Assembly: GCA_963920665.1 (NCBI GenBank)
Contig: OY987267.1
Location: forward strand, 20,088,001 to 20,152,000
Source: Straminergon stramineum
Taxonomy: Eukaryota > Streptophyta > Bryopsida > Hypnales > Calliergonaceae
DNA: 64,000 bases
Direction of reading: 5' to 3'
Part shown: positions 29,263 to 45,800 of the stretch, in pieces
Layout: each line of letters starts with the position of its first letter
How positions within the stretch are numbered: position 1 is the first letter of the stretch
The notes under the pieces: generated by a model
The model's input: only the letters and a program-made list of their open reading frames with translations
Database searches by the model: none
Told to the model about the DNA's origin: nothing
Made by a program: the position numbers and the translations under genes

Positions 29263-29590
29263 GACTACACTAATAATGATATTTAGTGTTATGTTACTAA
29301 TAGTGTTACCTGAACTTTTACTACACCTACTCTAAATTTCAATTGGTTTGCATTTAGTGTTGTGTTCACAACCCTTTAATTCATATATTTAAATTTATAT
29401 TTTTTTCATGACAATTTGATGAAATAATATGTTATTCTAAATGTAATTTTGTAAAAAATTTCTATCCAATAGTTGACAAATAGTGTCTATGTTGACATTT
29501 AGTGTTGGTAACATTAACAAGATTGTTGACATTTAGTGTCATGCTTCGTAATTAGAGTTGCCAACACTAAATACCATCATTAGTGTAGTG
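29263..29590. mobile_element. CACTA-like MITE with TTAGTGTT subrepeats
   Basis: The right end, read inwards, is CACTACACTAATGATGGTAT; the left end is GACTACACTAATAATGATAT. The element is about 328 bp, and its interior repeats a TTTAGTGTT motif several times near both ends. It is similar in design to the CACTA MITE at 14034 but with a different interior. Confidence 0.65.
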
Positions 29591-29965
29591 TTGCTTTTTC
29601 GTGAAACAGAGTTTAAGAGAGTAAGCTTAACCTTGGCTTGACAACAAAAATCCACCCCTGCAAATCCTAGTCGTAAAGTGATAATATTGACTTCCAAGCA
29701 TTTCATTCCATTCCGTTCCAGCTGGATCCAAGCCCATGAAATGCCAATAATAATCCAGAAACCGAAGTCTCACCCGGCTCCACTTACAAAACAATGTTGC
29801 GAGCTGCTTTCACAACTTGAAAATTTATAGATTCTAGCACTACTGCACTAGCTACAGTAGATGGGCATCAGGAAAACTGTCCATCTCTTGAAATTTCACT
29901 ATTTCAACAAATATGACAATTAATTGTAGCTAGCTCAATCAATATTTAAATGCTCCTACTCATAG

Positions 29966-29973
29966 TATATAGG
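29966..29973 (+). promoter_or_regulatory. Candidate TATA box of the peroxidase gene
   Basis: TATATAGG lies about 170 bp upstream of the start codon at 30140, giving a 5' leader of plausible length (about 140 nt). This is an inference from position and sequence only. Confidence 0.45.
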
Positions 29974-30139
29974 TACCTCTCTCCAATGCCAACAATCATA
30001 ATTCACTTGTCCAAGCACATCTGACTACAAACGCCACCTGTAGGCCGGCTCGATCGACTCTTCAAGCTAGTGATCCAGTAGTGAGTAGTCAGTGTTGCAA
30101 TCGTATTGTTTGTGACCAGTGAGTACGTTTGTCATCATC

Positions 30140-32539
<2,400 letters not shown>

Positions 32540-33404
32540 TTAATTAAGGAGTTCTCGGGAGTATGTCGATCGAAGCTGTCATTCAGTAATTGGATTTCTT
32601 GAACAGAAATTAATGCAACCAGAAGTCCAGATTTTAAAGAAATTATAGTGTAGAGGGAAAAGCTAGCTAGTACGTGTTCAGTCCAATAATTATCGATCGA
32701 TTGGTTGAGTGCTAGATATTATTAATTATCTAAGTGGTCTTTGGATTTTGATTTTGTACGTGTTCCAAGTGTGGACTGTATTTGTGATATATAGGCAGTT
32801 CGGTGTTGATTCAGAAATAGTTTTTTCAGAGAAGATCTGGTTTTAGATTTTCCGCAGAGGAATTCAGAAATTATATAGTCGACGATTTCATTTCTGTGTG
32901 GCAGGTATGCAAACTAAAGTGTCACTCTAGCTGGTATAATTATATATATGTTGTATGGATTTGATTGATAATAATTTCAATACTAGCTATTATCATGTAC
33001 AACGGCAGAAGATGCCTCTGATTAATACTAATTGGCATGTTCTGAGTATGTCTCTTATATAGATGGTAATGAGTTACTACCTGAGAACTCATATTTGTTA
33101 AAAATGTCGAAGGTCGAAGGGTGACGCTGAACGAAGTGCCTAGCACGCTCAAATGAAAAGAAAAGATTTAACGTCAATTTCGTTAAATTGCGTCGACTCC
33201 GTAGCCGAAAATTGTGACACATAGTGTACTTAAAAGGTCTAAAATCTAGGCCAGGATCTTTATGGATTTATATATATATATCAGAACATGTGTTCTGAAA
33301 GGTGCCTGAGTAATGGAATTTCGCCAATTTAATGAACTGAAATTGATGTTATAAATAAGAATGTTGAAACTTAGCCTTTGAATGTTGATTTAAGGTTTTA
33401 GTTA

Positions 33405-33547
33405 GATGGTGAATTTCATTGAAATGGTGGTATTAAGGTAAAATGGCATAACATTCCATTAAAATGGCACATAATATGTTAGAAATTGCATGACATTCCA
33501 TTAAAATGGCATGGAATAATACCGCCATTTTAATGAAATTTATCATT
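33405..33547. mobile_element. Palindromic MITE (ATTTCATTAAAATGGC family), copy 4
   Basis: The ends ATGGTGAATTTCATTGAAAT and (inverted) ATGATAAATTTCATTAAAAT enclose two CATTCCATTAAAATGGCA modules separated by ATATGTTAGAAATTGCAT. The interior order matches copy 1. Confidence 0.75.
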
Positions 33548-34139
33548 TAGGCAATAGAACAACTAGAATCAATGAGCTGGGGTGATTTTTTTAGCCTCAA
33601 TTTTTGTATTATATTTTCTCTCTAGTGGATATGAAATTCATGATTGAGGTACATAGATCATACTATTCTACACATCATATTGTTGATCTATCTTTTTCAT
33701 ACTTTAAGAAAAGATCACTAATTGTTGTAAGCCCTCAATGATTAGTCAAGTTTTGTAATTTGGGGACAACATCTTCTACCATTTGGACATCAATGTACTT
33801 TAGGATTTTGAAGCTAAATATATGAAGAGAGTTTTTTAAATTACAATTATACCCTTGAATAAAATTCAAATCTAAAAATAGTTTACAGACTTTCTACTAT
33901 ATGCAATTTGTTTCATTTTGAGAATTTTCAGCTCTTTTGACAATTACCAACATCAAAGCATTGTTCCTCTTGAAATTTCCATACATAACTTGTGTAGATA
34001 ATTTTTTGTTGCTCTAATTTTTTGAAAAAATACATTCATAAGGAGATCGGGAGGGTGATACCCGGGGCATAATATTTCAGTGTGTAACTATACCCCCAAA
34101 CTTTTGTTTTCCCTATGATTTTTTGTAGTGTTTTGCTAG

Positions 34140-34143
<4 letters not shown>

Positions 34144-34192
<49 letters not shown>
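34144..34192. repeat. (ATT)n microsatellite, about 16 units
   Basis: Uninterrupted ATT trinucleotides, the same motif as at 13554. Confidence 0.95.
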
Positions 34193-34193
<1 letters not shown>

Positions 34194-36022
34194 GTTTTCT
34201 TAAATTCCCAAAATTTCATGGTATAACTAGTTGTACTAATTTGGCATAAAATGAATAGATGTTTCTTGCAACTACATTCTCCATGGTTTGGTATCAATTT
34301 CATGCAACTTTACTTTGGCAAATCAAATATTAACTTGCCAAAAGCCCAAAATAGATGGTCTTATTCAATTACGTCCAATTTAAATATTAATTCGAGTACA
34401 CAGCCCAAGCGACATATGTCATACATTTCAAGCAATCCGACCAAAGATGTTGCAATAAGTTTCAGTCATTTAAAGGTCAAACAATTTCGGAATTTAGCAA
34501 GCATTTAGCCGGCTTGCATTCACGGTCAAGTTTCTTGTGCATTCTTGGAGAACCCCATGACACTATGCTTATCATCGATGAGGATTGGAGTTCCGAAATA
34601 CACCAATCGGTCCTCATATCACTGAATATAAATCTTGTGAATAAAACATAAAACATAATAAAATTGAGCTCTGCCATCCCTTCCGAGTTGCACAAATACC
34701 AATTACAAGTACTTGCGCACTGCAATCTGTGGGTCACTGGCGATCAATCTTTGTTGAAACATCTCATCTCTACCGCTCAGTTAGAAGATATATATAAATA
34801 ATGTAAACAGCTAGATATCAAGAACACACAAAAGACTGAGTCAGTATGCTAAAACAGTTGCTTCAGCGAAGGTGCTTTGCTCACAAGGTTTACATGGCTA
34901 GAGTCAAGATGAAAGCATCTCCCACTAAATTTGAGCAAACTTACAGGTTACTCGATCATTTGTGAGCTTCCATAGCTCCTATCTATACTAACTCTATTTA
35001 GTGACTTTCTTGGTGGGCAAGAAGTGACTTCTGCTTAGTACAAAAACTGACTCTGTTATTAGAATCCAACTGTTGTTTATACTAAGTACCACGGAAAGAG
35101 ACGCTTCCACTACTATAAATCATCTGGTTTACTTCTGGAGAATGTACATATTTTCTTTTTCATGTAGAAAGGTACATGTATCAACAATCTTCAAGGTACT
35201 CGGTCATTGAGCGCATATTGAAGCCAAAATCTGCTCTCCTTCTGAGGCTACAGAACAGAAATTTTGCCCAGCCTGCGCATTTGGTGTAACCGACGAAATC
35301 TCAATTGATTGGTTTGAGAGCGCATAACGTGATGCCAAACGTTACCAACAGTTACGATGGGAGATGCGAAAATGAAAAGAAATCCTTTGATTCGGAGTTT
35401 GGACTTCGCACGATTATTTGGTACGAGAAACCGGTAAGTGGATTTGACATCACGCATGAAGGTTACTAGGTACTCAATAAACCCAAATAAATTTGACTTA
35501 GAATCAGTAAACCACATTGAATTAGAGTTGCTAGTCAATCATGATTTAATGTGACCCAATCCACACAAATGGCTGTGGAAGCAACTCCCTTTGCTAGAAT
35601 TAAAGGTTCAAGCTATGATTTTGAAAAATTGTTTCTCATGTAGGCAAGAAGTCACCTATAGTTTGTGAAGTAATACTAATAACTAAATACGCACAAATGA
35701 TTGTGAATCAAAAAGTTAGGCATACCTCCCTATGGATACCTCGCATATAGATAATGAATAACCACGCGTTGGTCAAATTGTCGGCCTTGTGGCATGGATT
35801 CTTGAGAATTATTCACTAATCACACTTTGAATTAGACGTCTCATTCCAAGTTTCCAAGTAATTAACTTAAGCAGATTGAGTAGCGATTGAGGTGATTGAT
35901 GATGAGTCCTCTTGCCCTAACCCTGCCCTAATCCCGATTTGAATTTTTCAGGTAGCAAGGGACTCAGATTGACTCTCCACATTCATTTTGCTTGGCTCTC
36001 GTCACAGAAGAAGTAATCGAAG

Positions 36023-37797
36023 ATGCAGATGCTTTGCGAAAGGGTGAGTTGGGGCAAACATTTTTTCATGAATTTGTTTTCGAGTTTGGTAATGGTTAGG
36101 AATTAATAGCATTATTGTTGCGTGAAGTCAGAGAAAAAATATTAGGGTTTGGTAAGCATTCATTCCTTCAAATCCCCTTGTAGCTCCAACAACTGCACCG
36201 AAATGGGTTCCAATTAAGTCAATCTTTCTACTTTGTGTAATCTACTATTCGCTTCAGGTCAGAAAACTGGAGGAGAGGGTGTGGAAGGAAGAAAATCAAA
36301 GAGGAAAGCACATTCCTGGCTATGGTGGATTCCTTCCTCTAGAGGAGATTTCACCAGCGAACGATGTCATGTTGCCTCGTTACCATGCCCCGGACATAGA
36401 GGAATGGGGTGGCAAGACACCTAAGTATTGTGGCCACAAGCCTGAGGTGAAGGATTACTACTTTCAGTTGCTCTGCAATATGAATCTCTCAAAACTTTCC
36501 TCATGAACTTAAATCAAGAAGCAACTAATTGCATGATTTGCATGGGTCTATTGTAAAATATGTTTATGTTTTTCTCTCCATTTAATCCTCAGTATAATCC
36601 TAAGTCATTGTTCAATGAATTCTCTCTGATGAATTTTTTTTAAAACCCTATTTTGACATCTTCTAATGTCACTATCCTCATCATTCTATTAAACACAAGA
36701 AATTTATTCATAGAATGCTGGAAACCAACTTGCTACGATACTCCAATCACTTTTGTACCTTCTCTAAAATGATGCTCCAAAATGTTCTACACAATTGCTA
36801 CACTGCCATGGATTGAAGCACACTTATCGCACATTCAAAATCTGAAATAATGAAAATTTGAGTTTCCCAATGATAAGATTAAAGAAATTTCATTGCGTGT
36901 ATCACTATTTGTGCATGTCTCTTTTTCATTGCATACCTCAAATTCCTTCATTTTTGAACTGAGACGGCCATTCCTCAGTCTCTCTCTACTCGGGGTAGAG
37001 ACCATGAGCACAGATTTTATTTTGGGTAGCGATTGACTTTCAAGAGTTAGGTTGGGGTGAGCAGCGCCCAAGCAATGAGAATCCAGACTATATGTGGAAC
37101 CTTGACCACAGTCGCAACAACCATTACACCACTACCTACGGACAAGCCAACCAGATGACCATCAAAACCGCCGCAAGGTTGAAGAAGAGGCCACCGATTG
37201 TCAGACCCCTTTGGCCTCACGAAGATCCTAATGTACGCCTGCATAAGTTCTTGAACCAAAACCTTGTTAGTTCACTTGTTGCTCGAACTCATTTGTCACA
37301 AGCATATGAACTTTGTAATCGGAAAACTGTAAGATTTGCTTACAAATATTTAATTAACTAATAGCAATCTCCTTACGAGGTATCTGATGAACAAGCTACA
37401 GTTGTTGTAAGTATATCCGCTTACAAATTCAGTAAAGCCTAGTTGAACATCGGTACAAGATCGATAAAATAAAGATTCTTCGTGGTAGACTCAACAGGCG
37501 AAGAGAGGAGTTAAGGGATTCTTCTACGAGGATCCAAGACTTGAAAGCTCTGAGGAAGGAAAGGTTAGTAGACAACGACAAAACTGTTGACAACCCCAAA
37601 ATTTTACGTGTGTCCGGCATTCAACAAATCTTTCATAATTGTGAGAAACCATGGTGTAAGTTATTGTACTCACAACATTTCATGTGGGATGTGCACAGAA
37701 GCAAGCAGAGAAATATTTTGCTTTAGTGCGGCCATTGGAAGGAACATTGATGGCGATGAATTCTAACAGATCGATCAAATCTGCTGTGATGATGTAG
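36023..37797 (+). CDS. Small multi-exon gene, possible ciliary microtubule-inner protein
   Basis: Well-supported exons: 36023-36043, 36258-36446 and 37065-37232, all joined in phase 0 with good GT/AG sites. A further coding block lies at about 37450-37610, possibly preceded by a short exon at 37365-37406; its 5' boundary is unresolved. The end is either a TAG at 37724-37726 by read-through or, after splicing, a TAG at 37795-37797. The N-terminal part has KHIPGYGGFLPLEEI and then YHAPDIEEWGGKTP. Exon 3 has PDYMWNLDHSRNNHYTTTYG. The last part is a basic, probably coiled-coil helix (RGRLNRRREELRDSS). The PGYxGF(L/V)P motif recalls microtubule-inner proteins of axonemal doublets (FAM166/CIMIP2-type), an inference from the motif alone. 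With the CFAP36-like gene it would be a second flagellar gene in the window. Confidence 0.6.
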
Positions 37798-40700
37798 AGT
37801 TCTATTTGCCTGCAAAAATTAAAGCAATAGGTATCATTCTGTAGTACTTGCATCGTGAGTTTTTCTTAATAATTATTGTGAAATTAACTGTACATGAAGT
37901 AATCACTGCGAATCAAAGGATTCTTTGAAACTCTTAGCAAACTTAGAATTAAATTGAGAATGTGTGCCTGAGGTGGATGTTGATCCTAATGTGCACTTGC
38001 ATCAAGCTTCTTTCATCAAAGTTGTTAATTAATATGTCTAAATGGGGTTTATGGCAAGTTGTGAGTACATCCACTAGTAGAAACATGGGTTAGGTTGACC
38101 AAAGAAATGACCTAGGGGTGGTCTTAAGACCAAGGTTGTTATCCTAGTCAAGTTTGTCACATGCCTAAAACTATTATTTATTTATAAATTTAAGAGTTTT
38201 TACATCACCAAATTTTACCATTTAATTACATTGAAAGATGATTCAAATTTAAATAATAAAGTGTACTTCCATCACACGGGTAGTAAATTTAAGGCATAAC
38301 CCCTCTCCACTCAACCAAGTATTTTCAACCATGAATAATGGTATTAGTGGATTTTGAATTTGTTCCTCTCATAAATTGTGAGATGGCAATTTTTGGCTAC
38401 AAGGTAATAATACCCATGCACCTCAATGCATGAACACAACATGTTGCAAGTATCTATTTGTATCTTAATTGACTTTGAGCCAAGTCAAAGATGAAAAGTA
38501 TTGCATTCCCTTTTACCCACCCCACACTATGCAAGTTGTAATCCAAGTCTATCATGTGCCAAGTAAAGTTTGGATTGAAAAGAAACCATATCACCAAGAG
38601 TGCATGGTGTTTATTACCTTTGCCTTCTCTCAGTGGATTCCAAAAACAATTACCTATAAGACATCTTAAAAATAACTACGAATTAATTTCTACAAGCTAA
38701 ATGGTTGGACAAAAAACAATACCTAATATAGAACAATGTCATTATTCTACTTAAGAATGTTACAATAGCTCACTTCAAATTGTGGGTCTAATGCTACTAA
38801 TTATAGCATCCTATTGTAAGGATGAGACAATCAAATGTCGACTTATTGAAATTGGAATCTTTTATTTGTGAGTTTGTGGCTATTCCAAATCTTGTAGTCT
38901 TAAGCTTCAAAGTACACAAACCATCATTGATTCTAATATGATCTATTTGTCAAAAATTATAAAATAAAAAAATCCATAATATTTATAAAAATATGCAATA
39001 ATAGAAATGTAGGTCTATTGCAATAGTCTCTCCTACTTTATGACCTAGAATTTTATATTCTCAATCATAAAAGTATCAATATCTTTGTTAAAAAGTTCTC
39101 AATACATTCATTCTCTATGTATGCTATACATCATATTTATTTTCTTGAATCTTTGCATTAGTTTAGTTATTTTATTTGCAATATTCTTGTACTTAGATAA
39201 TTATTATATGTAGGGTATTCTTATGATAAAATCTTCTCTAAGGTCCATACATTGGGTCCTAAAACCATGCATGTATGAAGTCTTGTTTTTTTTTGTCTCT
39301 AATAAAAAAGAATTGAGGGAATTTCATTCTACTTGCCTCAATGACATAACACCAAGTCAAATGTTTGAAGTTCATGTCACTCATTGATTGATTGGTTAGT
39401 AAGAAGAGATGAAATCTAATATTCTTTTTTTTCATTCTAAATCCTTAGATCAAATAAAAATATATTGATGTGATTATTCATTGATTGATTGAATATATTT
39501 GATTAAATATGATCATTTTTCCAATTTATAAACATATCTTATACACATTGATATATGAAATCTATTTATGTAGAGAATGTTTTCTCATGGTTTGAAAAAT
39601 CACCCATTTACAAAGCAAGAGCCAATTTAACATGGGGTTTGCAAGAAACAAAATTTTCTAAAGACATTCTATCCTCCAAATAAGGTAGTCCTATGAAATA
39701 TTTTAATAATGAAACAAAATATTATAGGAAATTTGGACCTTGCGGAGGGCCGTTTGACTTTCAGTAGATGTGCAAATCCAAAGGAAAAAAAAGGTTTGGT
39801 TTTGGTTTGGTTTTTTGAAAAGAAAATTGGAAAAGGTTTTTTAGTCCCCAATCTTGTGTGGCTCACAAGGTAATCATGTGGACCTCTTTTATTTTATTTT
39901 TGTAATTGCTTGTTCTCATGCAATCAAGCAACCTTGTATAGGGTCCATATTTCCTATAATGTTTAAACCTAATTTAGTTTTTTATAAAATATATAATCTA
40001 CATCTAAAAGTTTGCTTCATTTTTCATATTAGTTTTTCATTTTTTCTAAAAGTCCAAATTCTTTTTTTAATACAAAATGAAATTCATGAAAATTTGAACT
40101 TTCATGAATAACTTATCTATAACCAAGATATTTTTGTCCCATGTAATCACCATTTATATTAGTGTCTAAAAATGTTCTACCAACTTATCCCCACCACTCA
40201 ATGGGAAGCTAATACTTTACTACTTTCAACTATCAAGTTGCACTTGCTTATTAATTATATTTTTAGCTTGGATGATGTTTTTAGCTTGCATCCACCCATT
40301 CAAAGGTTTGAATATACTTCCTTTTATACACTTGTAAAAATGCATATGGAAAGAGTTAGTTTGTAGTAGTTTAAATGCATTTATGGCCATTTCAAATGAA
40401 TGGTTTTCAACATAGTTATGTAAAATTTAATGCAAATTTCATATTCAAAGGTTTTGGACAATAGATAGCTTTCTTCCAGAGTAGCTATGTTATAGTTTAT
40501 TACAATATAGAGTTGACAAGATAAATAAAAAGGCAATTTCCAATAAACACCTTGACAATTTTGTGTCACATTGCACACATATAGTCAAAGTGTTTATTAA
40601 GCATAACTTTGAAGTAATAATCTATACCAATGTATTTGATTTTTTAAGGACAATAGAGAAGACTATTGTATAAATATCACAATTGTTAAACTATTTTCTA

Positions 40701-42812
40701 AAATTATTTTGGTATTTAATACTAATTTTAAAAATACGTCACACTTGTAGTTTCAAAGGATGGATTGTTATTGAATGCTCATTCTATTACCAATTTAAAG
40801 AATTTAAAGCTGAAATTTAAAGGCAAATGTTCTTTTAATAGACTTGCAATTGTAGTAAAAAAATTTGACAAACATTAATTTTGTGTCATGAAGAAGTTTG
40901 CAATTTATACCTCATTCCACATGTAAATAAGTATTTTGGTGATTCCCTTGGTATATGGCTATGTCCATAGATTTGTAACAAATAGACAAGATTATTTTAT
41001 TTGTTATTTTTAATTATTTTTCAAATTTCCAATAACTAAATTATTAAAACATCTATTTTCTTGAGGTATTGCACTTTCTAGCTTTCCTACACAAAGAGTT
41101 CTTTTGTATTGATATTCCTAGTTCTTAAAGGTCTATTAGCTATATTTTTAAAATTAAAAAATATTCTTCAAATTCAAAGGTGTTTTTGAAAATTTTCAAT
41201 CAAAACTCAACAAATAGTATAGGTGTTTCATGTACCACCAATTTCAAGTAAAGGGAGCAAAAAAGAAACAACAATGGAATGAATGTAAGAGCAACTTTGG
41301 AATAGACTATTTGGTGGCTGGCTCAAGCCCTTAAATTGGCCTACGAAACAATAGAGAATGAAGGACTCTAGGCTATTGTTGAATTAATCCTTTCAAGAAA
41401 GTTAATATATTGAAGATTATTAGGATTTCATTTGTGTAGGGAGTGGAAAAGAAGGATCCATATTGATATAATGTTCTAAGAGTGAGTTCCTAGAGGAATC
41501 CCAAGGTTATCCAACCGCCCAAATTGTATTAATATTGGTTCCTCCCAAAAGTAGTATGCTACTACATGGCCCTACATCTAATAGCTAACATCAAAATTTG
41601 GCTATTGATGAAAACTATAAGGATGAAGATAGTATTAGTACATGAACTCATAATGGAGTATTCCATCCATCATTTCAAATTTTTGGTATCAAATGTGGTT
41701 AAATGTATTCAATTAAAAGCCCTATTTCTCCTATATGACTAGCAAAAATAATTATTTTGTAAAAATAATGCCACTTTTAGCAACATTAATTAATTGGTCT
41801 CTATCACCATTCAAATTATGGATTTCAAATTGTTTTTGACCTTATTTTCCATTGTAGGTAGCCATTCTAGACATTTGTTGTGTCTAGGTTTGCATATGTC
41901 TTTTGAACATTTTTTTCTAGAAAAGACATTCAATTATACAATTTAGTATAGAACTACTAGTTGCAAGGATAACTCCTTGATTTATAGAAGTTTTTCAAAG
42001 TTTTGAAATGGTATAGAAACAAAAATTGTTAAGATTCACTTTTTTTAGTTAAAATCAATTACCAAAAATGAATAAAATAAAAATTGCAATCAAATTTGAC
42101 CAAGGTGTGTGTACTTTTGGATACTAGACCTTTATGGGTTAACATCTTCACTTGTCTTTGATGCAAACATCAAGAAGGTTGAAGACATTGATCTTGAGAA
42201 CATTTCCTAATTTTTTTCATATATTTCTAGGATATTTAGGGATAAATCTACATATATGGAGTCTAGTAGTTATAAAAAATGGATTTAAAAATAATTCTTG
42301 TGAATTTTTGAAAATTCATACCCAATACAAAAATTTACGAGGGAATACTATTTTTTTTATTTGGAAAGAATAGTATTCTATAGGAGAACAAATATCATAG
42401 TGATTTGGAAACAAACCTCTCAAATCTGGTCCTAATGAATGGGAGGGATATGAGTTGAAATGACAAGCCAATTTCTACAACTAGATTGATTTTTTTTGGC
42501 AATGCAACAAGTACCAAAGAATGCCAATAACAATAAAAGTAGGTCTGACCAATGTCCAGGAAGAACCAGCTACTAGTTCAAAGTTAGCTGATGGAATTGG
42601 TTAAAAATCCGGTTGCAATTTGAAAACATTAGATAGAAACTGGTGGAAAAAAAATCAATTTTGAATGGGAAATAGATAAAATAACCAGACTTTGTATTTG
42701 AAAAACCAATTCAATTTGGGAATTGAAGGAAAATAGCCAGTAAAACTCAAAAAACTTCCCGAACACCAAGTCTGATACTAATAACTCACCCTAGTTGATG
42801 GCTTGCATTGCC
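37798..42812. other. Gene-free AT-rich stretch
   Basis: About 5 kb with no recognisable gene. A lone CACTA-type end (CACTAGTAGAAACATGGG) lies at 38072. Short frames (39669-39866 minus, 40172-40366 plus and others) lack motifs. At about 42765 the minus strand reads TTATTAGTATCAGACTTGG, weakly resembling a retrotransposon primer-binding site, but no LTRs accompany it. Confidence 0.5.
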
Positions 42813-45800
42813 TTAACCCCTGAACGACTTGAAGACCCTTTGTGGTCGTATGTTGGAGTTTTTATGTATTCGGGAAGTCTAGAGGCAGTTTTAGGGTTTC
42901 TATGTGAAGACGAAGTTGCAGCGGAAGAAATTGCGCATTGAATGTTGGGTTCCACTTCAAGAAATGCAACTTGCAACGGTGCACAATGAAGGGAATACCT
43001 AAAATGGCATATGATATGCCGGCCACAATGTATGTTGGACAACTCGATGTTTGTGGAGGTCCTAGTATACAAACATGGCTGTGTCCATTGGCAAGAGGAG
43101 GCGGGAGAGTCGTATTCGTGGTAGGAGTAGGCAGACTTTGGATTCTGTTGTGAAGAGGGGTTCGTAAGGTGGATTTCCAAACAGAATTCGAAAGTGTTGG
43201 AAGGGATTGCATGGTGCAATTTTGATCATGGTGAGTTGTGTTTGTACCGATTTAGATGTGGGTGGCACAGATTAGGGGTTGAGGCCTCTCTCTTTCACCC
43301 ACGATATAGGACGCAATGATGATTGTTGGGAGTGGAATTTGTAGTAGCAAAGCAAAGATGGCACCATTGCTCATTGCAAGTTGTGTTGAATGGTTTCTCC
43401 TGCATGTGTTGGGAAGTGCAGGAGTGGTGAGTGGCAATCACATCTCTATGATGTAGTTGCTAGATGCGCCATCACAACTACAAGAAGAGGCAAAGGTGTT
43501 GTGGAATTAGGTGATTTCGAGGGGTGTGAGCTCAAGGCAAGCTCAATGAATTGTAGCACTCTTGAATTTAGATTGGATGTGTAGCACTTTCCTATCTCCA
43601 CGTACTTATAGAAAACTAGGCACCCATATTATCTTTGGCTCTAGTACCTTTTCCAGAGACACATCCAGCACATTCTCAAGTGGACAACGTGCCGATAGGA
43701 GAGCGATCCAATGGGATTTGGAAGCAAGGTCAACAATATCATCAGGGAACAGCTATTTCCTGGCCCAAAAATTGAGGAAGATGGCGCGACTACGATCGGA
43801 TGCGAAGAAGTGCGTGGCTCAACGTCAAGTGGAGGATGGGACTAGATGAATGGCAACAATGGAAGCCGCTTCCTTGAGCAAAGCACCGGCCGTTCTTCCG
43901 AATATGGAGGGCACAACACCATTGCCAAACAACACAAGCTTGGGTGTGGAATTGACTCTAGCGCATCAGGTGGACCTTCACGGAGTGAACAATTTGGTGG
44001 CCACATTTGGAATAGGTCCCCCTCCGGCAAGCCAATAGTGTCTAGTAACACCACCCGAGAGTCACTTGGTGACACCTCCGTATACTTGGGAATGTATAAG
44101 CCTAGTGAATGGGAGAGCATCGGGATTGTTTGTTCTCCACCTTGGAGCGATGCCACAACCATCGCCAATGTCACAGGATCCCCCCAATATTGTTGTAAAT
44201 TGTCGATAGTTGTTGGAAGCGATCCGGGGGAATGTGAGCTGCGGGCAAAGAGGACAAGGCGGAGTGAGGAGGCGCTTGGAGGATCTACTCAAGGACTCGA
44301 CAACTAATAATGCACAAACCAACATGTAATAGGGAAAAAGCCACCAAAGCAAAAGGTCTATGGTAACTCTCCTAGTGGAGGATCTTTTAAGAAGGAAGGT
44401 CAAGTAGGACTTTTGTTGAAGCAACTAAGGTCACATTAAGGCCAAAAAGAATAATAAGAGATAATTGAAATTGTAAATGGTATCACTTTTTGATGGTATT
44501 TAAAAAAAATGCAAGTATTTGTGGTCCAACAATGCAATGCAATCAAAACTTTGGAATTCACAATCTAATTTACATCTTTCAACTTTACACATTTTCATAA
44601 TTCTATTTTTTCATAAATAGCTTTTATCTTCTATTTAGAAGCTATAAGCTTCAAAATCAATTGTCTTATATACTCCACCTAAATAACTTACACAACAAAA
44701 TTTTTTAACATATCACAAATAAATTGGCACACCTACCTGGTGGCTCAACAACAAACAAAAGTATTTAGACAATCATTCTTCTAGCTATTTTCAATGGAAA
44801 GATATGATCATTATAACTTGAGTCACATTCTTGCATATTCTAATTGATATTATGTGCTATTTGTGAATTGAGAAAGAAGGCTATTTATATTTCTAAAATG
44901 ATTAGTCACATCCCTTTAAACCTCAAATATAGACTACCAACTAAGACTCTTTCTATCTTTATAAGGAATATTTCTAAGTCTATTTGTCATTTATTGCCTT
45001 ATTTATATTCAACTTGATATTAGATTTAAATTGATTCCCTTTTTACACTTTAATAAAAAACTAAGTCCCAAAACAAAAATGTTTGTTATACAAGAGAAGG
45101 CAAGGTTGTTCAGGCAATCGAAAAGGAGCGGTGGGGCCAATCAGACATGCAGAGGGCCGAGCTACCCCATCGGTAGTGCCTTTAAGGTGGAAGCCACTCC
45201 AAATTTTGTCAAGGCAACAAAGCCCTATTGTTCTCAAGCCACAAATTTTGAGCTTGGGTGCCATACTAGCAGTGCTTGTTGAGGGTCAAATTTTCATAGG
45301 CATTATAGCCATAACTAATGCGGACTTGCCAATGGAGGCAGTGAAACTATCCCAGTCACAACGAGAAGAGTCGCTAGTGGATATGAGGGCGATTGGGAGC
45401 CCCTTAGATAAAATCTTCTTCAATCTTGGAGTGAGTCCGCCACCTGCCTTTGCCACAGATCCTGTACATTCGCCGAGTGAGCACCGTTTCTTGGACAATC
45501 GTCAGTTCCTTAAGATGCAGTGTGTGACAGTGCGGTGCGAAACACTAGACCTTAATCTAGGGCTTGTAGACGATGCAAATGGATTGAGCGGCATGGTAGT
45601 GTTGCGCTTTTATCACCATGTGACTGGAACGCCAATGTTCCAAGTGGACTTCGGTGGTGGCATTGGTGCGAAATCTGTCTGCGTGAGTAACAACACGATG
45701 GATGTAAAAACACCATTTGGGGACACACAACGGACCCTATTTGCCAACAATGACAAACCGGAGTGCAACAACATCAATCCATCTCAACTCAAAGTAGAAA

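Larger units (their letters stand above)
32540..36022. other. Intergenic between peroxidase and the 36-kb gene
   Basis: Holds the peroxidase 3' region, a palindromic MITE (33405-33547), an ATT microsatellite (34144-34192) and otherwise AT-rich DNA. A minus-strand frame at 35248-35538 is open for 96 codons but shows no motif. The promoter of the next gene should lie just before 36023. Confidence 0.5.

Noticed and set aside
42755..42790. Minus-strand sequence resembling a copia primer-binding site
   Set aside because: Only a partial match, with no LTR beside it and no polyprotein nearby.
43562..44307. Plus-strand frames of 60-150 codons upstream of the transposase
   Set aside because: Frames are broken, have no recognised motif and cannot be joined to the transposase by clear splice sites. 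They are mentioned only as part of the relict element.
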